A DNA stretch of 64,000 bases from Rhizomys pruinosus (lineage: Eukaryota > Chordata > Mammalia > Rodentia > Spalacidae): positions 835,247 to 899,246 of the forward strand of contig VZQC01008082.1 of assembly GCA_009823505.1 (NCBI GenBank), in the 5' to 3' direction. Positions 1 to 11,134 of this stretch are shown in pieces. The first letter of the stretch is position 1. Each line of letters starts with the position of its first letter. The notes beneath the pieces are model-generated. The model searched no databases. It saw nothing but the letters and a program-made list of their open reading frames with translations, and was not told the origin of the DNA. The translations under genes were made by a program, and so were the position numbers.

Positions 1-1075
1 GTGCATGCACATGCCCTTGGAAGCCAGAGGACAAGTTTGTGTATCTTTTTTAGGGGGTGTCCTCCTTGTCTTCGAGATGGCGTCTCATTAGCCTGGGGTT
101 CCATGACTTGGCTAGACTGGCTACCCAGCAAGCCAGAGATCCTCATTTCTCCCTTCCAGCACTAGAATTATGAGTGTACCATGTCTTTGTTTGTATGTGT
201 GGGTGTGTGTGTATACATGTGTGCACTTGCCATGATACTCATGTGGAGGTCAGAGGACAAATCTGAGGAGTGGCCTTGCTCCTTCCACCTGTATGGGGCT
301 CTAAGGACCGAACTTGAGTTGCTGGGCTTGGGTGCCAAGTGCTGTACCTGCTGAGCCATCTTGCCAGCCCTCCACTGTATTTTTTTTTGGTCTTTTTGAG
401 ACAGGGTCTCCCTGTAGCTCCAGCTGGCCTGGAACTTACTGTGTAGGCCAGGCTGACGCTTACTTCTGAGTGCTGAGATTAAAGGTATACACTACCACAC
501 CCAGTGTCCACTTTATGTTTTGAGACAGGGGCTCTGACTGAACCAGAGCTCATTGATTCACGTAGGCTGGCTGGCTAGTTAGTGTGCTCCAGGGAATCCC
601 CCTGTTCTGTGCCCCACCCCTGTCCAATATTGTGGATGCAGGGGAACACTACTGTAGTCAGATTTTTTTTTTTTAATCTTTTTGAGCCAAGGTCCCTCTG
701 TAGCCACAGCTGGCCTGGAATTCCATGTAGACCAGGCTGGCCTTGATCTCACAGAGAGCTACTTGCCTCTGTCTCCTGAGTGCTGAGATTAAAGACATGC
801 ACCATTACACCCAGCTTCATTTTTTTTTTTTTTTTGTCTTTTTGAGACAGGGTCTCCCTGTAGCCCCAGTTGTCCTGGAACTCACTCTGTAGACCAGGCT
901 TGCCTTGAACTCACAAAGATCCGCCTGCCTCTGCCTCCCAAGTGCTAGGATTAAAGGCGTGCGCCACCACGCCCGGCCTTCTTTTTTTTTTTTAATATGG
1001 GTGCTGGAGATTAAACTTAGGTCATCTTGTTCATGTGGTAAGCACTTTAATAACTGAGCTATCTCTTCATTTTCG
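1..1075 (-). repeat. SINE cluster (B4-type, B3, B1, ID-like), all reverse
   Basis: Consecutive reverse-strand elements. A degenerate B4/RSINE type covers 1-192 and a B3 head ending GAGCCATCTTGCCAGCC covers 195-370. B1 copies lie at 381-506, 662-816 and 818-978. A second B4-type lies at 510-660 and an ID-like piece at about 1000-1070. Edges are approximate. Confidence 0.7.
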
Positions 1076-1168
1076 AGGAACTAAGGATAGTGTGGTTGTA
1101 TGGCTGAAGCGTGGGAAGTTTCTAGAGATAATGAGTACATGAGAGAAAAAACAAAGATTTTAAACTTA

Positions 1169-1172
<4 letters not shown>

Positions 1173-1209
<37 letters not shown>

Positions 1210-1347
1210 TGTAGGAAGTGGGATAGATTACTGGCACTCTTGTGGAGAACGGGTTCTCTCCTTCCACCGTTAGGTGTGCTCTGGGGATTGAACCTGGCCA
1301 TGAGGCGTACGTGGCAGCTGCTTTACCCGCTAGCCATCTGGCCATCT
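1173..1347 (-). repeat. (GT)n microsatellite followed by reverse B3 SINE
   Basis: Uninterrupted GT repeats at 1173-1208 adjoin a reverse B3-like element whose head reads TACCCGCTAGCCATCTGGCC. Confidence 0.7.
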
Positions 1348-1812
1348 AAGGTTAAAGTTTTAACACTAAAAACACTGGGCACCCAAGGTAGAGAATGATG
1401 ATCTGATTTGCATTCAGCAAACCTCATTCTGGCTAGAAAATAAGAAGTGGGTCCGTAGGTTAGGTTGGACCTCTGCAGAGGCAGTTCTGATACTCTAGAC
1501 AAAGGTACCTTAGATGAGAGTAGAGCTGGTGGACCAGGAGAGATGGGGGCTATTTGGAAGGGATTTTGGAGGTAAATTGACAGAGTATAGTTTGGTTCCT
1601 GAGATGGAAAGAAAAAGCATGAAGGAAATGTGGGTAGGTAGTGCCTTTCTACAAAGCCGTTCTCAGAAAACAGTACAAGATCATGAGGAGGTACCTCAAG
1701 CTTAAAATATGGGTAGAATAACAACGAAGCTCAGAGACCCATGTAAATAACTCTAGTTTGTTTGCCTTTAAATAAAAAATAGAAAATTTCACAGTTTTTT
1801 TTTAATACTTAA

Positions 1813-2308
1813 ATTTTTTTTTGTTTTATGTGAGTCTGCATAAACATGTGTATCCGTGTCATGCAGTGCCCATGGAGACCAGCAGAGGGCGTCAGATCCC
1901 CAGGAACTGGAGTTACAGATGCTTGCTAGCCTCCACGTGGTGCTGGGAACTGAATCCAAGCCCTCAGCAAGAGCAGCCAGTGTTCTTAACCATTGAGCCA
2001 TCTCTCCAGTTCTGTAGTTTTGTTTGTTGATAAAAGTAATACATTCTCTTTGTAGTGGGTAAAACAGCACAAGTCATTCCCCACCTGTATTGTCCCCTTA
2101 GACCCACCCAACTGACTCTCCTAAGGAATGGTAACTTTCGTCAAGTACTTTTTTTTTTTATTGTCTTTTTGAGACAAGGTCTCCTTGTAGCTCCAGCTGG
2201 CCTGGAACTCACTCTGTAGAGCAGGCTGGCTTTAAACTTTGAACTCTGCCTCTGCCTCCCAAGTGTTGGGATTAAAGACATGCACCACGATGCCCCTGCC
2301 TGTCAAGT
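1813..2308 (-). repeat. Reverse B2 (1813-2013) and reverse B1 (2151-2308)
   Basis: The B2 shows GAGCCATCTCTCCAG at its head and TTATGTGAGTCTGC at its tail. The B1 starts with a T-run and GAGACAAGGTCTCC and ends ACCACGATGCCC. Confidence 0.8.
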
Positions 2309-2374
2309 ACATTTTAGGTCAAATCTTTCTCAGTTTAATGAAATTAATTTTATTTTTCCTCTACTGGAACAAAT

Positions 2375-2952
2375 TGGCTATGGTTTGAGAGTGTCTCCAA
2401 GAGTTCATGTGTTAGAGGGTCAGTCCTTGCCCTGGAGTTGTTGAAGTTGTGGGGTCTCCAAGAGTCAAGGTCATTAGGTTGTACCTTGAGAGGGATTAAG
2501 TTCATTTTCATGGCCCCCAAATTAGTTGTTACCAGATTCAGTTAGAGGAGTGAGTCCTTGAGTTGCTCCTTGTTTCTTGTCTGGATGTGGTGTCTCTCAC
2601 CTGCCAGAGTTCTCACCCTGTGATGTCAGCTGCCAGGAGTGATAGGGTTAAAGGGGCCTTTGTTAAATCTAGTGCTATTCTGTTTGGACTTAAACCTCCA
2701 AAACTGGGAGGTGAATTAAATCTTCTCTCTTTATAAGTACCCAGCCTCAGGTATTTTGTTATGGTAATGAAAAAACAGACTAAGCCTGGTGTGGTGGCGC
2801 ACACCTTTAATCCTAGCATGGGAGACAGAGGCAAGTGGATCTCTGTGAGTTCAAGGCCAGCCTGGTCTACAGAGTGAGTTCCAGGACAGCTGGGGCTACA
2901 GGGAGACCCTGTCTCTAAAAGACAAAAAAAAAAAAAAAACAGACTAATACCA
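2375..2952 (+). mobile_element. MaLR-type LTR, interrupted by a B1
   Basis: It starts TATGGTTTGAGAGTGTC, contains AATTAAATCTTCTCTCTTTATAAGTACCCAG, the polyadenylation region typical of MaLR LTRs, and ends near CAGACTAATACCACA. A forward B1 (2785-2938) sits inside, flanked by a duplicated AACAGACTA. Confidence 0.75.
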
Positions 2953-3503
2953 CAGCCTATTGGCTTCTAACTTCCTTTCACTTTTTCTTAGTTGTGTAGC
3001 TTTCAGGTCTTCAACCAGCTCATTCCCCAGAGGACATTTACAGGTCCTGGCTTGTCTGAGAATTAACTTTATACTTGGGAACAGACATTTACTGAGACTG
3101 CTTCTGTGACATAGCCAGTTTCTTATAGCAGTTTTGTGAGTTCTTTCTGATTTTCCCAGGGCTGTTGCCAACTTTCATTTCAAAGTTATTAGCTGCCAAT
3201 TTAGAGCATAGTCTTAATGTCCTCAGATGGATCAATAGTCACAGTCTGCAGAATTTGTCCTGGGTCTGGACAGAACTGAGCTCAGAGTTGGCACTATGAG
3301 TTAGCTTCTCCCCCAGGGGATGGAATCATTACACTGGACTCCCCTAAATAACTGGGGCCTGGTTCATGCTTTTGAGGAATTACTAGGTGTTCAGTTACTT
3401 AATGTGATGCCTCCCAGAATCTGCATTCTCTCTCCCTGTATGGGATCTCGCTGGTCTCCACACCTCTCTATGGCATTCTTGCAGATTCAGTAACAGTCTG
3501 GCC

Positions 3504-3606
3504 TAAGGATGGACTGGTACTTCCCTGTGCTTCTGAGCAAGGATGGACTGGTACTTCCCTGTGCTTCTGAGCAAGGATGGACTGGTACTTCCCTGTGCTT
3601 CTGAGC
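3504..3606 (+). repeat. 34-bp tandem repeat, three copies
   Basis: The unit begins AAGGATGGACTGGTACTTCC and ends CTTCTGAGC. It is repeated three times almost without change. Confidence 0.9.
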
Positions 3607-3800
3607 AAGGAGCAGAGGCACCATCATTAGTCTTTATCGAAGGACTGAGGATGATGACAGGGAATAAACTGAACAAGAACGTGGCCTGCTTTCTGCTCTC
3701 CCACACCCAGCCTTTGCACGCACCACTAGAGTCCACATCTTCACAGCTACTGTGAGTGCCCACACCTAGAGCCTTGCTCCACACGAAAACACCCCCTCCC

Positions 3801-4028
3801 GGGCTGGAGAGATGGCTCAGCTGTTAGAGCGCTGACTGCTCTTGCAGAGGACCTACACTCACATGGCAACCAAGAACCATCTTTAAGTCGGGTGTGGTGG
3901 TGCACCCCTTTAATCCCAGCACTCAGGAGGCAGAGGCAGGCGGATCTCTGTGAGTTCAAGGCCAGCCTGGTCTACAGAGTGAGTTCCAGGACAGCTGGGG
4001 CTATAGGGAGACCCTGTCTCAAAAAAAA
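3801..4028 (+). mobile_element. Composite B2-B1 SINE, copy 1
   Basis: A B2 head (GGGCTGGAGAGATGGCTCAG) runs to CATCTTTAA (3886) and passes straight into a full B1 (GTCGGGTGTGGTGGTGCACC) ending in an A-run. Flanks are GAAAACACCCCCTCCC (3785-3800) and GAAAACGTCCCCTCCC (4029-4044), a 16-base target-site duplication with two differences around the whole unit. Confidence 0.85.
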
Positions 4029-4044
4029 GAAAACGTCCCCTCCC

Positions 4045-4865
4045 TTGTACCTCAGGCCAGCCCTCTGAGTCTTGGAATCTTCTGTAAACATTTACCTCTG
4101 ACATAGGGAATTGCATTGAAATTGGCTGTTCACTTTAGAGGAAATCACTCATTCATCTAAAGTGATGACTCTAGGCGTTGTTCCCGTGACCGGTAAGTGG
4201 GCATATTGAAGCATAGGATGGCATGTGATTAGTACTGGGTGAGTCACCAGGACTTAGATCATTCGCTGTTTACCTCAGTCCCAAACCCAACAGAGGCTTT
4301 CCAAGAAACAGACACTCTGCTAGCCTTGGACGCCACCAGATCTGAGCAGCAGGGAACTCAAACACTGGATAGAGAGGTGAGCTCACTACCTTTCCAACCC
4401 TGAGAGTCCCCATAGTCTTTCATTATCCCAGAGTCCTTGGTTAATTGAGTGACAGCCAGCTGAGTTTCAAGAATTACTGTTCTAGTTGCGAGAATCCAAT
4501 CAGTGCTTTGAGGAATCCTGGAAAGTCCACCCTTCCTTGCATGCATTGGCCAATTCATTCATTTATTTAAGCAGTGGTTATGTCGCAACCTTTACAAAGT
4601 ACACAGAATGGCCACGTATGCCTTTATCAGCGCCACATGCCTCGGTCATTTTTTAAAAATTTATGGTAAAACACTAACTCAAGATTTCCCCCAATCCCAC
4701 TGCAGTAATAACCATTTTAATTCTGTCTCAAAGTTTGGCCTCCTCGGCACCTCATATGAGAGGAGTTGTGAAGGATTTTTGTCTTTTGTGACTGGGATAT
4801 TTCATGGAACATAAAATCTTGAAGGCTCATCTTTGCGCTCAAATTTCCTTTCCTTTCCTTATTAT
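4045..4865 (+). other. Rnf121 intron without recognisable elements
   Basis: No SINE, RNA gene or plausible exon is seen here. Short open frames lack splice context. Confidence 0.4.
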
Positions 4866-5013
4866 TTTTTATTTTTTTGAGACAAGAGCTCATTGTAGTT
4901 CCAGCTGTCCTGGAACTCACTATGTAGACCAGGCTGGCATGGACCTCAAAGATCCACCTGCCTCTGCTTCCCAAGTGCTGGGATTAAAGGTGTTTGCCAT
5001 CACACTGGGCTTT
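4866..5013 (-). repeat. B1 SINE, reverse
   Basis: It runs from GAGACAAGAGCTCATTGTAG to ATCACACTGGGC, with a T-rich tail to its left. Confidence 0.8.
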
Positions 5014-5072
5014 ATAATTTCCTTCCTTTTATTTATTTATTTTTGTTTATTTTTAAAAATATTTTATTTATT

Positions 5073-5312
5073 GGAGCTGGAGAGATGGCTCAGCGGTTAG
5101 AAACGCCGACCGCTCTTGCAGAGGACCTACACCCACATGGCGACCGAGAACCATCTTTAAGTCGGGTGTGGTGGTGCACCCCTTTAATCCCAGCACTCAG
5201 GAGGCAGAGGCAGGCGGATCTCTGTGAGTTCAAGGCCAGCCTGGTCTACAGAGTGAGTTCCAGGTCATCTGGGACTATAGAGGAGACTCTGTCTCAAAAA
5301 GACAAAAAAAAT
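5073..5312 (+). mobile_element. Composite B2-B1 SINE, copy 2
   Basis: The B2 head ends CCATCTTTAA at 5160 and B1 begins GTCGGGTGTGGTGG at 5161, the same junction as copy 1. The A/T-rich flanks (AAATATTTTATTTATT and AAAAATTTTAATTTTT) are a possible diverged target duplication. Confidence 0.8.
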
Positions 5313-5319
5313 TTTAATT

Positions 5320-5587
5320 TTTTTTTTGTATGTGTGTAAGTGCACCTGTGTTTTGTATGTATGTAAGTGCACCTGTGTTTTGTATGTGTGTAAGTGCACC
5401 TGTGTTTTGTATATGTGTAAGTGCACCTGTGTTTTGCAGTGCCTGAGGAGGCAGAAGAAAGTGTCAGATTCCTTTGGAACTGGAGTTACAGGTGGTTGTT
5501 AACCACCATGTGTGTGCTGGGCATGGAACCCGGGTCCTCTGCAAGAGCAACTGGTGCTGTTAACTTCTGAACTATCTCTCTAGCCCC
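5320..5587 (-). repeat. B2 SINE, reverse, with a four-copy tandem in its tail
   Basis: The head is CTATCTCTCTAGCCCC. The tail contains about four copies of a 28-bp unit (GTAAGTGCACCTGTGTTTTG) at 5327-5437. Confidence 0.8.
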
Positions 5588-5690
5588 ATAGAATTTCCTT
5601 CCTTTTAAAGTCTGCATAATATTCCATATTCTATTGTATTACGTACCACATTTCAGTCTCACTTATTTTTTATAGTCTTTTACACATTTT

Positions 5691-5917
5691 GGGCTGGAGA
5701 TATGGCCGAGTGGTTAAGAGCGCCAACTGCTCTTACAGAGGACCTGGGTTCAATCCCCAGCACCCACATGGCGACTGAGAGCCGTCTTTAACTCCAGTTC
5801 CAGGGGAATCTGACCTCTGCAGCACTGCACGACTCGGGTGCACAAACCTACATGCAGACAGTACGTTCATACACATAAAAAATAAATAAAATTAAAAAAA
5901 ATCTTTTTTAAAAAAAA
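5691..5917 (+). repeat. B2 SINE, forward
   Basis: GGGCTGGAGATATGGCCGAG at the head, TACACATAAAAAATAAAT at the tail. Confidence 0.85.
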
Positions 5918-6531
5918 CCACAATTTATGTCCCAGAGAATTATAGTTGATTTTTTAACTGTTTTCCCATTTAGACCTCAAAGTCAGAAACCAGAGCTAAT
6001 TCATCCCTCGTGAATAATGGTTTGATCTGAAGAAATCCTTGTGGTTAGCTACTTTCAGGGCTTTATAATATTAACGAGCATTCTCAGCTCTTTCTTGTCA
6101 TGTGCATTGCTCTATTTGGTTAAAACAGTTTTCTTTTTTCTGTGTGGAGACACCTGTAATCTGAGCTACAGTAATTCTTAACTTGTGTCAGGGGACCTAA
6201 AGGCTGCCCACAGGGCCTCTGTGAAATCATGTGCTGTTACAGCCAGTCAGCATAGTTTCTACTTGGACCAAAAGTCATGCTGTGTGTCTGGGAAGCGGAT
6301 TGTGAAATGTTTTCTGGGGCCTCTTCCTCTGAGGGAGTTACTGAGAAGGCTGCACTGGCCGTGTGGCCTGCCTTGCCCTTTATCTTCTGAGGACATGCCG
6401 GTTCCCAGGCTGAGTTCCCAGATAACCCAGAACAGGACTGCCTGCCTCATTTCACTGCTTGAAATGGGGACAGAAGTAGGGGCTTGGGCTCAGGCTGGTT
6501 TCAGATTTTAATCTACTTCCAGTTACTTTAA

Positions 6532-6532
<1 letters not shown>
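5918..6532 (+). other. Rnf121 intron, single-copy-looking
   Basis: There is an open frame of 108 codons at 6185-6511 on the plus strand. It has no recognised similarity or splice context and is not called a gene. Confidence 0.4.
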
Positions 6533-6572
<40 letters not shown>

Positions 6573-6752
6573 ACGCCACATGAGTGGGCGTGCCCTCAGG
6601 TGCCAGAGTCATTAGATCCCCCTGGAGTTAGAGTCACAGGTGGTGTGTGCCATCCAACTTGAGTTCTGGGAACTGAACTTGGTCTTCTGCAAGAGCATAC
6701 ATGCTCTTAACCTCTGAGCCATCTCTCCAACTCCACCCATGTACTTAAAGTT

Positions 6753-6787
<35 letters not shown>

Positions 6788-7366
6788 TTATTTTTAACTT
6801 TATTTTTTTATGTGTATGAATGTACTGTCTGCATGTAAGTTTGTGCACCCGTGTTGTGCATTGCTGCAGAGGTCATAAGAGGGTGTTGGATTCCCCTGGA
6901 AATGGAGTTCTCAGGCACCACGTGGGTGCTGGGGTAGGGATCAAACCTGGTCCTCTGCAAGAGCAGATGGCACTCTTGACTGCTACGCCATCTCTCCAGC
7001 CCCTATTTATTTATTTTTATTTTATGTGTATGAGTGTTTGCCCGCATGTATGTATATGCACCTGTATCAGGCAGGGCCCATGAGGCCAGAAGAGGGCATT
7101 TTTTCCCCCTGGACCTGGAATTACTGATGGTTGTTAGGTGCTGGGAACCAAACCTGGGTCCTCTGCAAGAGCAGCCAGTTCTCTTAACTAGTGAGTCATA
7201 TCTCCAGCTCCTCATGTATTTTTCAAACATCTTTTATTTGTTTGGGATTTTTTTTTTTTTAAGACAAGTCTTCCCTGTCTGGAACTTGATGTGTAGATCT
7301 TGAATTTGCTACTGTCTCCGTCTCCCAAGCTCTAGGAGCACAGGCATGTAGCACAATAGCCAGAAC
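6533..7366 (-). repeat. (GT)n, three reverse B2 and one reverse B1
   Basis: (GT)n at 6533-6571; B2 at 6571-6736, 6798-7002 and 7004-7212; (TTTA)n at 6750-6790; a shortened B1 at 7247-7366. Confidence 0.75.
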
Positions 7367-7399
7367 TTTTTTTACTTTATTTTTAAATCCTCCTCTTGG

Positions 7400-7596
7400 G
7401 GGCTGGAGAAGGTTTGGCTGTTAAGAACAGTGGCTGCTCTTGCAGAGAACCTGGGTTTGGTTCCCAGCACCCACATGTGACTAACTCCAGTTCCAGGGAA
7501 TCTGACGCCCTCTTCTGACCTCCATGGCCATTGCATGACACGAGTGCACTTACATGTGCAGGTAATACATTCATACACATAAGAGAAAAATAATAA
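7400..7596 (+). repeat. B2 SINE, forward
   Basis: Head GGGGGCTGGAGAAGG, tail ACATTCATACACATAAG followed by A-rich sequence. Confidence 0.8.
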
Positions 7597-7839
7597 TTTT
7601 TTTTTTGGACAGCGTCTCCCTATAGCCCCAGCTGGTCTGGAACTCACTCTGTAGACCATGCTGGCCTTGAACTCACAGATCCGCCTGCCTCTGCCTCCTG
7701 AGTGCTTGGATTAAAGGCCTGTACCACCACACCTATCTTAAAGACAATTCTTAGCCACCATGTGGGTGCTGGGAATTGAACCTGGCTCCTCTGCAAGAGC
7801 AGTCGGTACTCTCAACCACTGAGCCACCTCTCCAGCCCC
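7597..7839 (-). mobile_element. Composite B2-B1 SINE, copy 4 (reverse)
   Basis: On the minus strand a B2 head (GGGGCTGGAGAGGTGGCTC) runs to TTGTCTTTAA and then into B1 (GATAGGTGTGGTGGTACAGG). The junction is near 7737. It is inserted after a forward B2. Confidence 0.8.
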
Positions 7840-7869
7840 ATAAAATATGTTTTTAAAAATCCTTTTCTT

Positions 7870-8235
7870 GGGGCTGGAGAGAGGTGGCTCAGCAATTAAG
7901 GAACTGGTCGTTCTTGCAGAAGACCTGGGTTCAGCTCCCAGCACCCATAAGGCAGCTGACAACCATCAGTAACTAAAGTTCTTGGGGATCCAACGCCCTC
8001 TTCTGACCTCTGTGGGCATTGTACAACATGGGTGCACCTACAGGCAGTTCACTCATACAGAGAAAATAAATTTTTTTTTTTTCTTTTTGAGACAGGGTCT
8101 CCCTGTAGTCCCAGCTGTCCTGGAACTCACTCTGTAGACCAGGCTGGCCTTGAACTCACAAAGATCCGCCTGCCTCTGCCTCCCAAGTGCTAGGATTAAA
8201 GGCGTGCACCACCACGCCCGGCCCGAGAAAATAAA
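7870..8235 (+). repeat. B2 SINE, forward, split by a reverse B1
   Basis: The B2 begins GGGGCTGGAGAGAGG. A reverse B1 (8070-8224) is inserted in its tail, with GAGAAAATAAA duplicated on both sides. Confidence 0.85.
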
Positions 8236-8246
8236 TTTTTTAAATT

Positions 8247-8400
8247 AAGACTTTTTGGGTGTTTTTGAGACAGGGTCTCCCTGTAGCCCCAGCTGTCCTG
8301 GAACTTGCTCTGTAGACCAGGCTGTCCTTGAACTCACAGGGATCCGCCTGTCTCTGCCTCCCAAGTGCCAGGATTAAAGCCATGCACCACCACACCCAGA
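8247..8400 (-). repeat. B1 SINE, reverse
   Basis: GAGACAGGGTCTCCCTGTAG through CCACCACACCCAG. Confidence 0.85.
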
Positions 8401-8820
8401 AATAAATAGATATTTAAAAAAATAAAATAATAAGTCCTTTTCTTGACCACCACTGTGCCCTCCAGCTGGCTGTGGCCTGCCCTTCACAGGTGGCCCTACG
8501 TCTTTCGGATTAACTCTCACTTATTCTTTAGCCCCTTCTCTCTGGGGCCTCTGCCTATACCTTTCTTGCAGAAGCTTTTACTCAGGTAAATAGTGACTCT
8601 GCCAGTAATTCCTGTGGACTTCACTTAGCCCTGGCTGTGTTCTTCCTGTCTGATACTTGTTTCTTTCCCAAATTTTGTGTCTAATGTTATAGGTCCTCTG
8701 GATTCATGTGTGGCCGTCTTTTCTACTCTAGACTTCATGGCATTTAGATGTTTAATTCAAATTCTGAGTTTCGTATCTTGACTATTCAGTTGTCTCTTTG
8801 TCATCCACTCTCCTGGGTTT

Positions 8821-9126
8821 TTTTGTTTGTTTGTTTGTTTGTTTGTTTGGTCTTTTTCGAGACAGGGTCTCCCTGTAGTCCCAGCTGGCCTGGAACTTGC
8901 TGTGTAGACCAGGCTGGCCTTGAACTCACAAAGATCTGCCTGCCTCTGCCTCACAAGTGCTAGGATTAAAGGCATGCGCCACTGCGCCCAGCTTTTTTTG
9001 TTTTTTGTTTGGGTCTTCTTGAGATAGGGTTTCCCTGCATTCCCTCTCGTCATGGAATTTGCTGTGTAGACCAGGCTGGCCTCAACCTCATAGAGGTCAC
9101 CTGCCTCTGCCTGGGGTTAAAGGTGT

Positions 9127-9127
<1 letters not shown>
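8821..9127 (-). repeat. (TTTG)n and two reverse B1 copies
   Basis: (TTTG)n at 8821-8848, B1 at 8850-8994 and a diverged B1 at 9003-9127. Confidence 0.75.

Positions 9128-9180
<53 letters not shown>
9127..9180. repeat. (CT)n microsatellite
   Basis: Pure CT dinucleotide run, followed within 40 bases by a T-run at 9219-9249. Confidence 0.95.
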
Positions 9181-9182
<2 letters not shown>

Positions 9183-9217
9183 GACAGGGTCCTCCCTGTA
9201 AGCTCTGGCTGTCTTGG

Positions 9218-9249
<32 letters not shown>

Positions 9250-9250
<1 letters not shown>

Positions 9251-9625
9251 TCCTTTTGAGACTGGGTCCCTGTAGCCCCAGCTGTCCTGGAACTTCACTC
9301 TGTAGACCAGGCTGGCCTTGAACGGCCAGGTGGATCTTTGTGAGTTTCAAGGCCAGCCTGGTCTTACAGAGTGAGTTCAGGGCAAGCTGGGGCTACAGAG
9401 AGAAACCTGCTGGCCTCGAACTCACAGGGATCTGCTTGTCTTGTCTCCCAAGTCGCTAGAGGATTAAAGGTAATAATGCCACAATGCCAACTAAAGATGG
9501 TTCTTAAGCACCATGTGGGTCTGGGAAATTGAACTCAAGTCCTGGTTTGAACACAGCTGCATAGAATATGAACACAGCTGCCAAGAGCAATCGAACTCTT
9601 AACTGCTGAGCCATCTCTCCAGTCC
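9250..9625 (-). mobile_element. Scrambled B1 pieces and degenerate composite B2-B1 (copy 7, reverse)
   Basis: Reverse B1 (9250-9323) abuts an inverted B1 piece (9324-9408). A reverse B1 then runs through ACTAAAGATGGTTCTTAAGC into a reverse B2 head ending GAGCCATCTCTCCAGTCC. The junction (about 9491) matches the composite. Many single-base indels make this copy hard to read. Confidence 0.55.
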
Positions 9626-9789
9626 TACTCTCTCATTTTTATGGCCACCAAATTAACCAGAGCCATCACCTTGGAACCGTATTCTGTCATCCATTACTTT
9701 AAAAATATTAACAGTTCCTTTTCTGGTTGCTGTGACTACAAATACAGGACAATAAGTAACTCAGGAGAAAGGTTGATTTTGGTAGTGAG

Positions 9790-10875
9790 GGCGCAGCTGC
9801 AGCGTGAGGAGCAGCTGCGGGTGTGAGGAGCAGCTGCGGGTGTGAGGAGCAGCTGCGGCGTGAGGAGAAGCTGTGGCGTGAGGAGCAGCTGCGGGTGTGA
9901 GGAGCAGCTGCGGCGTGAAGAGCAGCTGCGGAGTGAGGAGCAGCTGCGGAGTGAGGAGCAGCTGCGGAGTGAGGAGCAGCTGTGGAGTGAGGAGCAGCTG
10001 CGGCGTGAGGAGCAGCTGTGGGCGTGAGGAGCAGCTGTGGGAGTGAGGAGCAGCTGTGGAGTGAGGAGCAGCTGCGGCGTGAGGAGCAGCTGCGGAGTGA
10101 GGAGCAGCTGCGGAGTGAGGAGCAGCTGTGGAGGCGTTGAAGGAGCAGGCTGGAGTGAGGGGCAGCTGTGGAGTGAGGAGCAGCTGCGGGTGTGAGGAGC
10201 AGCTGTGGGCGTGAGGAGCAGCTGTGGAGTGAGGAGCAGCTGTGGGAGTGAGGAGCAGCTGTGGGTGTGAGGAGCAGCTGCGGGTGTGAGGAGCAGCTGC
10301 GGTGTGAGGAGCAGCTGCGGTGTGAGGAGCAGCTGCGGGCGTGAGGAGCAGCTGTGGGAGTGAGGAGCAGCTGTGGAGTGAGGAGCAGCTGTGGAGTGAG
10401 GAGCAGCTGTGGGTGTGAGGAGCAGCTGCGGGTGTGAGGAGCAGCTGCGGGAGTGAGGAGCAGCTGTGGGAGTGAGGAGCAGCTGTGGGTGTGAGGAGCA
10501 GCTGCGGGTGTGAGGAGCAGCTGCGGGAGTGAGGAGCAGCTGTGGAGTGAGGAGCAGCTGTGGGAGTGAGGAGCAGCCTGTGGGTGTGAAGAGAGGCATG
10601 CTGGCGGGTTGTGAGGGAGCAGCTGCCGGCGTGAGGAGAGCTGCAGGGCGTAGAAGGAGCAGCCTGACGGGAGTGAGGGCAAGCTGTGGAGTGAGGGGCA
10701 GCTGTGGAGTGAGGAGCAGCTGCGGGAGTGAGGAGCAGCTGCGGGAGTGAGGAGCAGCTGCGGGAGTGAGGAGCAGCTGTGGAGTGAGGAGCAGCTGTGG
10801 GTGTGAGGAGCAGCTGTGGAGTGAGGGCAGCTGTGAGGTGTGAGGAGCAGCTTGCAGGTAGTGAGGAGCTGGTTA
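9790..10875 (+). repeat. Minisatellite, 18/19-bp unit with CAGCTG core
   Basis: The unit is GAGGAGCAGCTGCGGGTGT, alternating with an 18-base form with GTGGAGT, for roughly 55 copies. Each carries the palindrome CAGCTG. The right third has more irregular units. It lies within the Rnf121 intron. Confidence 0.95.
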
Positions 10876-11134
10876 CACTAGCGTCTGGAACTCAAGTCTG
10901 GGGTGAGACGTCAAGCTACAGCAAGGTGTGTACTTTCACTCGGCTCAATTTCTGAAGAAAAGCTCCTGCACGACACCATAACAGGTTTCTTTCCTGGTTA
11001 GCTATCTGGAAGCCCAATAGACTAAGGTGGACAGTGTCTAAACTCATCCCAGCTACTCCTGGTAGGTGGACAGATGGCGTCTCCAATCCCAGTCTCACGC
11101 TAGGTAGAGACAGTGTCTCCATCACACCAAAGCA

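Noticed and set aside
6185..6511. 108-codon open frame on the plus strand in the Rnf121 intron
   Set aside because: No recognised domain, no matching Rnf121 exon and no splice context; the length is compatible with chance.
9708..10682. Long open frames (up to 324 codons, minus strand) across the E-box minisatellite
   Set aside because: They arise because the 18/19-bp unit lacks stops in some frames; the products are pure repeats with no similarity, splice sites or start context.
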